Position numbers and translations under genes: made by a program. A DNA stretch of 64,000 bases from Lysobacteraceae bacterium P (GTDB taxonomy: Bacteria; Pseudomonadota; Gammaproteobacteria; Xanthomonadales; Xanthomonadaceae). The notes beneath the pieces are model-generated. The model searched no databases, was not told the origin of the DNA, and saw nothing but the letters and a program-made list of their open reading frames with translations. The stretch is from NCBI GenBank assembly GCA_005503055.1, contig SCOX01000001.1, positions 248,001 to 312,000 on the forward strand. Reading direction: 5' to 3'. Shown here piece after piece: positions 36,141 through 44,017 of the stretch (positions within the stretch are counted from its first letter, which is position 1; each line of letters starts with the position of its first letter).

Positions 36141-36697
36141 GGGGTTTCCTGTGGTTCGACCGCCTGCAGCTGCAGGCGGCGGCAGACGGCAACGCGACCC
36201 GCGGCCGCAACGCCGACGCCGGCGGCGGCCTGCAGGCCCTGGGTAAACGTGAAGTGCGATCGGACCGGTTTCGTGCGCGAGACTTCGCCGATGACGTCAT
36301 CGACGAATTGCGCCGTGGCGGTCTCGCCGCCTTCGCCGGCGAGCGTGAGCAACATTTCGAAGGTGTGCGGCGGGCCAGGTGGATCGAGCTGCCACCATTC
36401 GCGCAGCTGCACGGAGCCGCCGAAGGCCGCGACAACCGCGCGCACGCTTGCCGCGGTGCCCTTGCTGCGCTGGATCGCGATCGCGGCGCGCAGGCGAGCG
36501 CGCTTGATGTGCTCGGGCCAGTACGGCTTCCAGGCGTCGATCGACAGCGCCCAGGCCAGCCACGGCAGCAGCTCGGCCGGGCAGGTGTCGGGGTTCCACA
36601 GATCACGCAGCGGCGTCGGCACCTCGCCGATGCGCGCGGTGACGGACTCGAATGCGCGCTCCAACGGCGACGTGTTCGGCGGCAGCAGGCTATTCAT
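36137..36697 (-). CDS. I: Tail protein gpI
   Basis: 186 residues, P2 gpI family: LLPPNTSPLERAFESVTARI, LRDLWNPDTCPAELLPWLAW and ALSIDAWKPYWPE are characteristic. A baseplate protein linking J to the fibre. Overlaps J and H by a few bases. Confidence 0.92.
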   Translation of the reverse strand: MNSLLPPNTSPLERAFESVTARIGEVPTPLRDLWNPDTCPAELLPWLAWALSIDAWKPYWPEHIKRARLRAAIAIQRSKGTAASVRAVVAAFGGSVQLREWWQLDPPGPPHTFEMLLTLAGEGGETATAQFVDDVIGEVSRTKPVRSHFTFTQGLQAAAGVGVAAAGRVAVCRRLQLQAVEPQETP

Positions 36698-37577
36698 CGA
36701 CGCCGCCGGCGATGATGTTGATCCCGGTGCACCAGGACGCCTGCGTGCGATCGATCACCAAGCCTTCGGCCGGCGATGCGATCTCCACGCGCTGCACGCC
36801 TTCGGAGTGCAGCACCGAATAGATACCCGACAGCGGCACGTCGCGGCCGAGGCGATGCGAGTCGGTGATATAGCGCTCCAGGCGCTTCTTGGACTCGGCC
36901 AGCACCAGCGCCGCATCGGGGCCGGCGTACGTGTAGACGGTGGCCTCGACGGCGTACGGCACGATGGTGGCGCCGCGCACGGTGACGTGATCGGTCAGGG
37001 GACGCACGGCGTCGTCTGCGAGTTTCGCCGCAACGGCGTCCACCAGCGCCTGGCTAGGCGTGCCGTCGCCCGCGCGCGCCAGCACCGTCACGACGACTTC
37101 GCCAGGCGACGGGCTGGTGGCCGAGGCATCGAGCACGCCCGGATCCGCGCTGAGGGCGTGGAAGACGTATGCGCCCTCCGGGCCGGCGACGCTGAAGCCC
37201 TCCGGCGCCAGTTGGATGCGGCGACGGAACTCCGCGTCGCTTTCCATGGTCGGCGGGATGCTTTGTTCGGGCACGCCGGGCGCGAGCTGCAGGCGCGCCA
37301 CGCCGAGCAGCGCGCCGAGCTGGTCCAGGTCGGAGCCAACCGCGTACGCGAGCATCACGGCGCGCGCCGCTTCGTTGCAGCGCTGGCGCAGGTTCATTTC
37401 GCGATAGGCGGCCACCTGCAGGCCTTTGAACAGCGGATCCGATTCGGTGAGCGCGTCGATCTCGGGCGCGAGCTCGCGCAGCTTCGCGACCATCTGCGCA
37501 TAGATGACTTCGAAGTCGAGCTGTTCGACGACGGCCGGGGCGGGCAACCGCGAGAGGTCAACGGCGGTGAAGGACAT
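36690..37577 (-). CDS. J: Baseplate assembly protein gpJ
   Basis: 295 residues of the gpJ / Baseplate_J family: ALTESDPLFKGLQVAAYREM, NEAARAVMLAYAVGSDLDQLG and the C-terminal PLSGIYSVLHSEGVQRVEI. It forms the baseplate wedge. First gene of the J-I-H unit, preceded by the palindrome at 37644. Confidence 0.93.
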   Translation of the reverse strand: MSFTAVDLSRLPAPAVVEQLDFEVIYAQMVAKLRELAPEIDALTESDPLFKGLQVAAYREMNLRQRCNEAARAVMLAYAVGSDLDQLGALLGVARLQLAPGVPEQSIPPTMESDAEFRRRIQLAPEGFSVAGPEGAYVFHALSADPGVLDASATSPSPGEVVVTVLARAGDGTPSQALVDAVAAKLADDAVRPLTDHVTVRGATIVPYAVEATVYTYAGPDAALVLAESKKRLERYITDSHRLGRDVPLSGIYSVLHSEGVQRVEIASPAEGLVIDRTQASWCTGINIIAGGVDE

Positions 37578-37643
37578 GACGACACCAGGCGCGGGGTGTT
37601 GTCAGGTTCAATTCGGCCATCGACTGCCGCAACGCACGTGGGT

Positions 37644-37662
37644 TGTAGCGCGCGCAGCTACA
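37644..37662 (-). promoter_or_regulatory. Ogr-type late operator upstream of J
   Basis: TGTAGCGCGCGCAGCTACA, a TGT-N13-ACA dyad with TGTAGC/GCTACA arms, lies 67-85 bases upstream of J in an otherwise empty 100-bp gap after gene S. Confidence 0.65.
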
Positions 37663-37677
37663 TGCGCAACGGAGGCG

Positions 37678-38124
37678 CTATCGCGTCAGGTGTTCGACGA
37701 GTATGTCGCGGATTGTCTGCCGTTCTGCGTCGATGAAGCCCAGCAACTCGCGACGCTCATACCGCACCGTAGGCCCGCCGGCCGTCACGCGATCGCTCAG
37801 GCCTTCCTGGTGCACGCGTGCAATGCGTGCGACGCGGCCCAGGAAGCCTACCGCAACCGCATGCTCACTGGCTTCTACCTTGAAGTGCTTGGCCTTGGTA
37901 AGGCCTTGGAACATGCGATCGGCGCGGCGCTTGATCTGGCCCGCCTGTGCTCGCTTGCGTGGCGCGTACGCGCTGCCGTCCGGATTTCGTTGCTCGCGGA
38001 TGCGCTGCACCTGGCTACGGCGCAGCGCTGCGCCGACTGCGCGCGCAAGGCGACGACGCGCGGCCGGCTGCAGCTTCGCCAGCAACGGTCCGGCCCATCC
38101 CTCCAGCTGCTGCAGGTCGTCCAC
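37678..38124 (-). CDS. S: Tail completion protein gpS
   Basis: 148 residues, phage virion morphogenesis family (P2 gpS): RRRLARAVGAALRRSQVQRI, NPDGSAYAPRKR and the C-terminal RELLGFIDAERQTIRDILVE. Completes the tail-head joining end. Follows R by 3 bp. Confidence 0.92.
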   Translation of the reverse strand: MDDLQQLEGWAGPLLAKLQPAARRRLARAVGAALRRSQVQRIREQRNPDGSAYAPRKRAQAGQIKRRADRMFQGLTKAKHFKVEASEHAVAVGFLGRVARIARVHQEGLSDRVTAGGPTVRYERRELLGFIDAERQTIRDILVEHLTR

Positions 38125-38127
38125 GCG

Positions 38128-38607
38128 TCAGCCTGCCGGCGAATCCCAACCGCCGATCCAGTCGCCCTTGAGGAACACGTCCCAGCGCCCGGCGGGGAAC
38201 GGCGTTTCCAGTTCTGGTTCCGGATAGTGCTCAACGTCGTAGCCCCCGCTGGCGCGCGGGTGCACGCCGACGCTCTCGGTCAGCGGCAGCTTGATCTCCA
38301 GATCGACCTTGTCGTTGGCCAGCAACTCGGCATCGAAGGCGATCCCAGCCCGCCGTTCCGGGTTGGCCAGTAGCTCGGGTTGATGCCGCACCAGCCAGGC
38401 GAGCAACGGCACCATCACCGCGTCCGGGTGTCCCGCAAAGTCGGTCACGATGAGGCTCAGCGTGTAGCGGTATTCGAACGACAGCGGCTTGGCGAACGTC
38501 GCGGCCAGCGTGCCATCCTTGATGAACACCAGCAGCCGATCGGGGTCGCGGCTCAGCTCGGGCAGCGCTGCGGTCAGGTGCTCGCGGAGGCTTTGCGGCT
38601 TGATCAT
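38128..38607 (-). CDS. R: Tail completion protein gpR
   Basis: 159 residues matching P2 gpR: KPQSLREHLTAALPELSRDP at the N-terminus and SFEYRYTLSLIVTDFAGHPD, the family core. Overlaps the Rz stop by 4 bases. Confidence 0.92.
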   Translation of the reverse strand: MIKPQSLREHLTAALPELSRDPDRLLVFIKDGTLAATFAKPLSFEYRYTLSLIVTDFAGHPDAVMVPLLAWLVRHQPELLANPERRAGIAFDAELLANDKVDLEIKLPLTESVGVHPRASGGYDVEHYPEPELETPFPAGRWDVFLKGDWIGGWDSPAG

Positions 38608-39119
38608 GGCGAGGCCTGCGGCAATGAGCGGACGTAGTCCTGCAGGCCGATCACCTGCGCCCGGATGGCGTGGCAGGTGGTGTAGTTGTCGGCGACGGTT
38701 TCGGCGACGGCAGAGAGCGCAATGCCGGCGGCGGGCGCATCAGGATTTCCGGCGGCGGGTTCCGGGGCGAGGTTGGCGGCGGCGGCGTCGTGGATGCGCA
38801 CGAAACCAGCAGGAATAGTACAAGCGGCGTCAGCCTGCGCAGTGACATAGACCGGGATCTCCTTGGTGATGGTTTTGCCGGCGACGTAGACCGTCTGCAC
38901 GCGATCGACGTACTCGGTCACGGTGATGACGGTGCCGCGTGCCGCGTCGCGCTCCTGGCGCGCGGCGTCGCGTTCACCGGTGATGGTGCGCAGCTGTTGG
39001 CGCACCTGTTCCGTTTCCGCCTTCGCGGCGCCGATGCGGTGTTGCTGGAAGGCGGCGCCGAAACCGATCGCGGCGAGCGCCAGCAGGATGAGCAACAAGA
39101 CGATCGAGCGGATAGACAT
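38604..39119 (-). CDS. Rz-like spanin inner-membrane subunit (LysB)
   Basis: 171 residues with an N-terminal membrane anchor (IVLLLILLALAAIGFGAAF) and a coiled-coil periplasmic region (AETEQVRQQLRTITGERDAA). This is the i-spanin form that spans the periplasm and fuses the membranes in the last lysis step. A second reading frame inside it encodes the Rz1 partner. It overlaps the lysin stop by 1 base. Confidence 0.85.
   Translation of the reverse strand: MSIRSIVLLLILLALAAIGFGAAFQQHRIGAAKAETEQVRQQLRTITGERDAARQERDAARGTVITVTEYVDRVQTVYVAGKTITKEIPVYVTAQADAACTIPAGFVRIHDAAAANLAPEPAAGNPDAPAAGIALSAVAETVADNYTTCHAIRAQVIGLQDYVRSLPQASP
38651..38848 (-). CDS. Rz1-like outer-membrane spanin lipoprotein, nested in Rz
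   Basis: 65 residues fully inside the Rz gene in another frame. It has a basic N-terminus (MSLRRL), a hydrophobic core, lipobox LLVSC (Cys17), then a Pro-rich mature domain (TTPPPPTSPRNPPPEI). Nested, Pro-rich Rz1 lipoproteins are a known spanin arrangement, so this is very probably real even though it shares all its DNA with Rz. Confidence 0.8.
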   Translation of the reverse strand: MSLRRLTPLVLFLLVSCASTTPPPPTSPRNPPPEILMRPPPALRSLPSPKPSPTTTPPATPSGRR

Positions 39120-39787
39120 TAGCGAGCCCCCAGCACGGACAGCGCGTGATGCGTGCGCGCGATGCGCTCGCTGAGGCCTTCAGGCGTGCGCTTCGTGGTC
39201 GCCGAGCCAAGGTTGATCTTGCGGCTCACCATCAGTACGTCGCCCAGGTCGGCCAGCGCGTTGATGCCGTTGTCCTTCCAGTACGCCGCCGCCGCGAGCG
39301 CGCCGATGTCGACGTCGAGCAGCAGATCGGGCTGCTCCTCGAGCGGAGCCCCGATCATCTCGCCGGCGCGCCGGTAGTTGTTGCGGAACGTGGTTTGGAT
39401 CGGGCCGCGCCCACGGAAGCGCCAGCCGTCGCCGCTGTTCACGTCGCCGTTGCCGTTGCGGCTCGCGTACACGAAGTTCGCCAGCGCCTCGGGCTGGCCG
39501 AGGTAGCGCTTGGCATTCGCGAGTTCTTCGGGTTCGATCCGGCGGTTCTTGTCCAGGTCGAACTTGCGAAACACCGCGACCACGCGGGTGGATGTGGTGT
39601 AGCGCAGGTTCTCCTCGGTGCGCGACAGGCTCAGGCTTTCGTGACCGAGCTGACCGAGGAAATGCGCGATGCGCCGCGGCGTGGTGATCCCGAAGCGTTG
39701 CATGGCCGTGGTCAGGGCAGGGCGCCAGCGCTTCGCACGCGCCGCAGAGCAGCGCATCACCTGCGCCAGCTGTTCGTCGGTGATCAT
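39119..39787 (-). CDS. Endolysin, glycoside hydrolase family 19
   Basis: 222 residues. The GH19 (chitinase-fold lysozyme) catalytic region is HFLGQLGHESLSLSRTEENL with both acidic residues, then WRFRGRGPIQTTFRNNY. An insert (FRKFDLDKNRRIEPEELA) resembles an EF-hand-like loop (DLDKNRRIEPEE). There is no signal peptide, so release depends on the holin. The start is the ATG overlapping the upstream gene's stop; the longer upstream frame is antisense-like and rejected. Confidence 0.92.
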   Translation of the reverse strand: MITDEQLAQVMRCSAARAKRWRPALTTAMQRFGITTPRRIAHFLGQLGHESLSLSRTEENLRYTTSTRVVAVFRKFDLDKNRRIEPEELANAKRYLGQPEALANFVYASRNGNGDVNSGDGWRFRGRGPIQTTFRNNYRRAGEMIGAPLEEQPDLLLDVDIGALAAAAYWKDNGINALADLGDVLMVSRKINLGSATTKRTPEGLSERIARTHHALSVLGAR

Positions 39788-40062
39788 CAATCGACCCTCA
39801 GGATTCGCGCGACGTTGCCGCGTGCGCGGTAAGTGAGCACGGCGAGCACGGCAAGCACGCCCAGCTGCCACGGGCTCACCTGCGCCGCGGCGCCGACCAG
39901 CAGGATGTGGATCGCCTGGCCGCCGGTGCAGACGATCAGGAGCCACGCGCACAGGCCGACGCCGATGCGGTGCGTCGTGTCGGGACCGCGGCGGTAGGAG
40001 AGGAGGCGGACGCAGATCGCGACGCACGCGATTAGGGTCAGCATGGTGGCGGCGCTATGCAC
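39787..40062 (-). CDS. Small phage membrane protein, putative holin or antiholin
   Basis: 91 residues with three hydrophobic segments (about 5-21, 33-50 and 60-78), the layout of 3-TM class I holins. The start is GTG at 40062 with GGAGG upstream; an ATG 6 codons later is possible. It overlaps both the other holin-like gene (8 bases) and the lysin (ATGA). Confidence 0.75.
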   Translation of the reverse strand: MHSAATMLTLIACVAICVRLLSYRRGPDTTHRIGVGLCAWLLIVCTGGQAIHILLVGAAAQVSPWQLGVLAVLAVLTYRARGNVARILRVD

Positions 40063-40411
40063 TGGGCGGGCCTCCGCGTCGCAGCCAGCTCACGTCGAAG
40101 TTGCGACTCTTCTCGATCAGCGCGAGCGTGACCGTGATGCCCACCGCGGACGCGCCGAACGCGGCGACGCCGGTGGAGAGCACGGGCAGGCTGCGCGCGA
40201 TGTCGGGCGCGGCGAGATAGCCGGCGATGATGCTGATCAGCAGGTACACCACGCGCTGCCAGATCGGCAGCGACTTGGCCGACACCACGAACAGCGTGGC
40301 GCCCGCGAACGCGCCGATCAGCGCATTGCCGTCCACACCGGGCAGCAACGCGGCCAGGCCCACGCCGGCTGCAAGCGGTGCAGCACCGGAAAGGGAAGTC
40401 GGTTCGGCCAT
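40055..40411 (-). CDS. Putative phage holin
   Basis: 118 residues with several hydrophobic segments (GAAPLAAGVGLAALLPGVDG; LIGAFAGATLFVVSA; VVYLLISIIAGYLA; AFGASAVGITVTLALI). It matches the putative holin family that follows gpX in many xanthomonad and pseudomonad P2-like phages. Forms the lysis cassette with the next four genes. Confidence 0.82.
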   Translation of the reverse strand: MAEPTSLSGAAPLAAGVGLAALLPGVDGNALIGAFAGATLFVVSAKSLPIWQRVVYLLISIIAGYLAAPDIARSLPVLSTGVAAFGASAVGITVTLALIEKSRNFDVSWLRRGGPPSA

Positions 40412-40415
40412 CGGG

Positions 40416-40628
40416 TCAGTCCCAAAGCTGGACCAGCGGCCGTTCGGGGGCCGTGGCGGTGGTGGTGATTTCGGGAAGTTCCACGGCGGTGCCGTGCGGC
40501 AGCACCGGACCGTTTGCGCACAGGCCCGGGTTCAATTCCAGCGCCTGTTCGACCAGGCCGGCGGTGCGGCCCAGGTGGCGCCACACGAGCGCGTCGAGGG
40601 TGTCGCCCTGGTGCGCGTAGACCCGCAT
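40416..40628 (-). CDS. X: Tail protein gpX
   Basis: 70 residues with a LysM-like fold signature: VYAHQGDTLDALVWRHLGRT and VEQALELNPGL. P2 gpX is an essential tail protein. Overlaps the L stop (ATGA). Confidence 0.92.
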   Translation of the reverse strand: MRVYAHQGDTLDALVWRHLGRTAGLVEQALELNPGLCANGPVLPHGTAVELPEITTTATAPERPLVQLWD

Positions 40629-41092
40629 CAGATCAGCTCCACCGTCATGCGCGGGGTGCCGAGGAAATCGCGGATGGCCCAGCGCACGTCGCGGCGCAAT
40701 TCGTCGATGCTGGGCGTCAGATCGTCCGCACGCTGATTACCGGCCGCGGTGGTGTCGTAGGAGCGGTAACGTTCGGCCACTTCGGCCGCGGTGGCGCACG
40801 CGACCACGCGCCGGTACAGCTGCACGCGACGAGACACGCCATCCACCTGCGCCGCCGGCACGTCCTCGAGCGTGGTATGGCCTAGCGCGAGCTGCTGGCC
40901 CTTCCACGCCGCCAGTTCGTCATTGGCGGCCAGCATTGCGGCGACAATTGCCGCGCGTAGCCGCGGCTCGGCGACAGCGCCATCGAGGCGGATGCGCGCG
41001 CGCAGATCGGCCGGTTCGATCGCCGGCCAGAAGCCGTCGTTGGTGATCTCCGCTTCGGTGCCGGCGGTGCCGTTTGCGATGAATCCGCTCAT
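40628..41092 (-). CDS. L: Head completion/stabilisation protein gpL
   Basis: 154 residues, P2 gpL family: FWPAIEPADLRARIRLDGAV and LYRRVVACATAAEVAERYRS, YDTTAAGNQRADDL. Acts after DNA packaging to close the head. About 100 bp separate it from gene M. Confidence 0.92.
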   Translation of the reverse strand: MSGFIANGTAGTEAEITNDGFWPAIEPADLRARIRLDGAVAEPRLRAAIVAAMLAANDELAAWKGQQLALGHTTLEDVPAAQVDGVSRRVQLYRRVVACATAAEVAERYRSYDTTAAGNQRADDLTPSIDELRRDVRWAIRDFLGTPRMTVELI

Positions 41093-41189
41093 GGTTGCCC
41101 TGTGGTCGCCGGTGGTCGGGGCGTCACCGCACTGGAGAGAGGTCGTGCGGATCGGCCCCGAGCCGGCGGGGTTGCGTGGGGACGCTCGG

Positions 41190-41918
41190 TTAGCTGCTGG
41201 CGCCGTCGCCGGCGTTCGCCGGTGGCGCAGCAGCGTGTTTCTTCAGCAGTCGTTCGGCGCGCTCCAGATCTTTCTTGGCGCCGCACGCGCTGTGCAGGTG
41301 GATGGCTTGCTTCAGGTGTTCGATCGCCGCCTGCAGCTCAGCTGCGGGCGGGAGCGCGTCGTCCGCGTACGCGATGAGCACAGCGCGGCCGGTGGCCAGG
41401 TGCAGCTTCGCGCGCACCTCGTCGGGCATGTCCTGCTTGGCGGTCAGCTCCGCGGCGCGATCGAGGATCAGCGGGTCGAAGGTGTCGCCCAGCTTGAGCG
41501 CCTTGAGCGCGGCCTCGGCGATTTCTTCGGCCACCAGGCAGCCGGTGGTGCGCGCGAAGCGGTCCGGCATTGCCATGCTGTGCGCGAGCACGTACTCGGC
41601 GATCTGCAGGCCCTCGCGGAAGGCGCCCACGTCGAAGCACCAGACCATGATCGTGCTGACCACATCGTCCGCCGCGCCGTTGCCGCGCTCCAGCACGCCT
41701 TCGATGTAGCTGGCATACGCCGGCAGCATTTGCCTCTTGAGCTCGGCCTTGCCCTGGTCGGACTGCACCTGGCGCAGCCGCAGGCGATCGTGCTGCAGCA
41801 TCGCCATGTGCTGCTCGTACGCGGTGGCGCCGGTCATCAGCTGGCCGGGCGCCTTGCCGGCGGCATCCTGGGCCGCCAGCGTGCGCTGGTAGTGGCGTTT
41901 CGCGGGGCTGCTGGCCAT
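41190..41918 (-). CDS. M: Terminase small/endonuclease subunit gpM
   Basis: 242 residues of the P2 gpM family (SPAKRHYQRTLAAQDAA, VVSTIMVWCFDVGAFREGLQ, CLVAEEIAEAALKA). It cleaves cos sites during packaging together with gpP. The C-terminus is Ala-rich. Confidence 0.92.
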   Translation of the reverse strand: MASSPAKRHYQRTLAAQDAAGKAPGQLMTGATAYEQHMAMLQHDRLRLRQVQSDQGKAELKRQMLPAYASYIEGVLERGNGAADDVVSTIMVWCFDVGAFREGLQIAEYVLAHSMAMPDRFARTTGCLVAEEIAEAALKALKLGDTFDPLILDRAAELTAKQDMPDEVRAKLHLATGRAVLIAYADDALPPAAELQAAIEHLKQAIHLHSACGAKKDLERAERLLKKHAAAPPANAGDGASS

Positions 41919-41922
41919 GGCG

Positions 41923-42939
41923 TTACGCCGCCTCCTGGATCTCGACGTTCTCGATCAGGCAGCCGAAGCCGTAGTCCTCGACCACGTACGCGTCGTTCGA
42001 CGACTCGTAGTTGGCGATGCGGTTGGCTTCCGGCTCTTCCTTGATGTAGCGGCGGCGTCCGCCGAGCTGCCAGTAGATCGACAGGTTCTTGAGCGAGGTG
42101 ATCAGGATCGCGCCGTCCGGGATGTACGGCACCTCGGCCAGCGGCAGGCCGCCGGCGCGCTTCTGCGACAGGATGATGTCGGTGGCCAGCTTCTCGGTAG
42201 CCGGCTGGTCCTTGTTCACCAGCGGGAAGTACTTGTCGTGCACCAGCTCGCGGCCGAGTACCACCACCAGCGACGGATCCTTGCGGAACCACGGATCGAT
42301 CAGCGAGCTCACGGCATCGAAGATCAGCGCGTCGATGTTCTTGTAATCGCCGGTCGCGCCGATCACCACCTTGCCGGCCGTCGCACCTTCGGTCATCACG
42401 CGCGCCGGCGCGTGCTCGCGGTACTGCTGCAGCCAGCCCTTGTTGACGTCCTCCAGCAGCGGGCTGGTGGCGCGGTTCGTGGTCGCGGCCACGCTGGTGC
42501 CGTTGAAGCCGATCATCAGGCGATCAAGCGCCTGGCGCTGCACGATGGCGTTGCGCAGGCGTGCCTGGAAGTCGGGGAAGCGCGCCCAGGCATCGAGCAG
42601 CGCGTAGGGGATGCCGGTGTCGAAGTCGGTCTTGGCGCATTCGTAGTCGTGGCCAGACAGGTCGGCCACGTTGCGCGGCTGGCGCCGGGCGCCGCCGCTG
42701 GTGTCGGTGCGGCCGGCAATGGTGCCGCTGACGCCGAGGCCGACTTTCTGGCCCTTCAGTTCGTCGACACCGATCACGTTGACCTGGCCCAGGAACTCGC
42801 TCGATTCCTGGATGCGGCTTTCCAGACGCTGCTGCACGCTGGGCTCCACGGCGAAGGTGGCGGCGGCCGACTCCACGCCGTTGAGCTGGGCGACCTGGTT
42901 GGTGAAGGCAGTGAAGTGCTGGCGGGTGTCGTTACGCAT
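41923..42939 (-). CDS. N: Major capsid protein gpN
   Basis: 338 residues, P2 family major capsid: RNDTRQHFTAFTNQVAQLNG at the N-terminus, CAKTDFDTGIPYALLDAWAR and ILITSLKNLSIYWQLGGRRR. Likely matured by the protease part of gpO. Four bases separate it from M. Confidence 0.95.
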   Translation of the reverse strand: MRNDTRQHFTAFTNQVAQLNGVESAAATFAVEPSVQQRLESRIQESSEFLGQVNVIGVDELKGQKVGLGVSGTIAGRTDTSGGARRQPRNVADLSGHDYECAKTDFDTGIPYALLDAWARFPDFQARLRNAIVQRQALDRLMIGFNGTSVAATTNRATSPLLEDVNKGWLQQYREHAPARVMTEGATAGKVVIGATGDYKNIDALIFDAVSSLIDPWFRKDPSLVVVLGRELVHDKYFPLVNKDQPATEKLATDIILSQKRAGGLPLAEVPYIPDGAILITSLKNLSIYWQLGGRRRYIKEEPEANRIANYESSNDAYVVEDYGFGCLIENVEIQEAA

Positions 42940-42991
42940 GGGGTGCTCCGGGGAATTCGGCGATGGGTGGTGGTCGGCGTGGCGCGACGGA

Positions 42992-43864
42992 TCAGCAGTC
43001 GGTCAGCTCGGCGGATTGGTTGCCGGTCACCGCGGGCCGGCGCGGCTGGCTGTGCACGACGGTGCCTTCCAGCTGCGTGCGCAGCGCGGAGAAGTCGGCG
43101 CTCAGCTTCTGCAGCTGCGAGCGCAGCTCGGCGTTCTCGCGATCGGACGCGGCGAAGCGCTGCTCCTGCTGGCGCACGTGCTCGGCGACTGCAGTCACGG
43201 CTTCGCTGACCTTGGCGAAGTCGGCGGAGGCGGGTGCCTGCGCCGGCGCGGGCGCTTCGTCCGGCGTCTGTCCCTTGCCCAGCAGCGACTCCAAGCGCGA
43301 GAACAGCGCATCGACCACGCTGGGTTTGTCCTCGATCTCGTCGAACTGCAGATCCGATTCGATGGCGACGCTGAAGAGGTTGTGCGGCGATTGCTTGCGC
43401 GCACGCAGCGGACTCTGGTCCGGGTGCTCGGCGGCGAAGGTCAGCATCTCGGTACCGAGGCTGGCGGGCGTGTCGGTGACGCCCAGGCCGACCAGGTAGG
43501 CCTCGCCCTTGCCGGCGAAATCCGGGTCCACCTCGATCGAGCTGTAGATCTTCTGGCCGGCTTTGTTCAGGGACACCAGCTCGTCGGTCGGCTGGATCTG
43601 GGCGAACAGCGCCAGGTGATCCTTGCCATCGATCTTGATCGTGTCGGTCTTGACCGCGAGCACGTCGCCCATACAGCGAAAGCCCCACTCGGGGTTCAGA
43701 CCGCGGATGTGCTCCACGAAGATGCGTGCGCCGTATTTGGCCGGGTCGTAGTTGCTGGCGATCTGCGACAACCAGGTGCGTTCGATCTTGCGGCCGTCGG
43801 AGGTGGCGCCCTCCACGGCAACACGAAACCACTTCGAACGGAACTTCTTGGTCTTGGCCGACAT
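42992..43864 (-). CDS. O: Capsid scaffolding/protease protein gpO
   Basis: 290 residues. The N-terminal two-thirds is the serine protease region (KFRSKWFRVAVEGATSDGRK, RTWLSQIASNYDPAKYGARI, WGFRCMGDVLAVKTD). The C-terminal part (220-275) is a coiled-coil scaffold (VRQQEQRFAASDRENAELRS). The start is the internal ATG (MSAKTKK). First gene of the long leftward head/lysis/tail-completion unit. Confidence 0.93.
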   Translation of the reverse strand: MSAKTKKFRSKWFRVAVEGATSDGRKIERTWLSQIASNYDPAKYGARIFVEHIRGLNPEWGFRCMGDVLAVKTDTIKIDGKDHLALFAQIQPTDELVSLNKAGQKIYSSIEVDPDFAGKGEAYLVGLGVTDTPASLGTEMLTFAAEHPDQSPLRARKQSPHNLFSVAIESDLQFDEIEDKPSVVDALFSRLESLLGKGQTPDEAPAPAQAPASADFAKVSEAVTAVAEHVRQQEQRFAASDRENAELRSQLQKLSADFSALRTQLEGTVVHSQPRRPAVTGNQSAELTDC

Positions 43865-43958
43865 GCTGTCCTCTGCGCGTTGGGCGGATGGCGATGCAGG
43901 TGCATCGCTAGAGGTTTCATGGTCGGGACCCGCAACATCGGCAGCAACGCGGGCAGCG

Positions 43959-43977
43959 TGTAACCCTCGCCGATACA
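43959..43977. promoter_or_regulatory. Ogr-type late operator between O and P
   Basis: TGTAACCCTCGCCGATACA (TGT-N13-ACA, with GTGTA/TACAC arms) lies in the 153-bp divergent region, 41-59 bases before P and 95-113 before O. Divergent P2 late promoters have the same position. Confidence 0.65.
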
Positions 43978-44017
43978 CAGGCGAAAACTGTCTGCATGAG
44001 GGTGTCGTGGGCACGCT

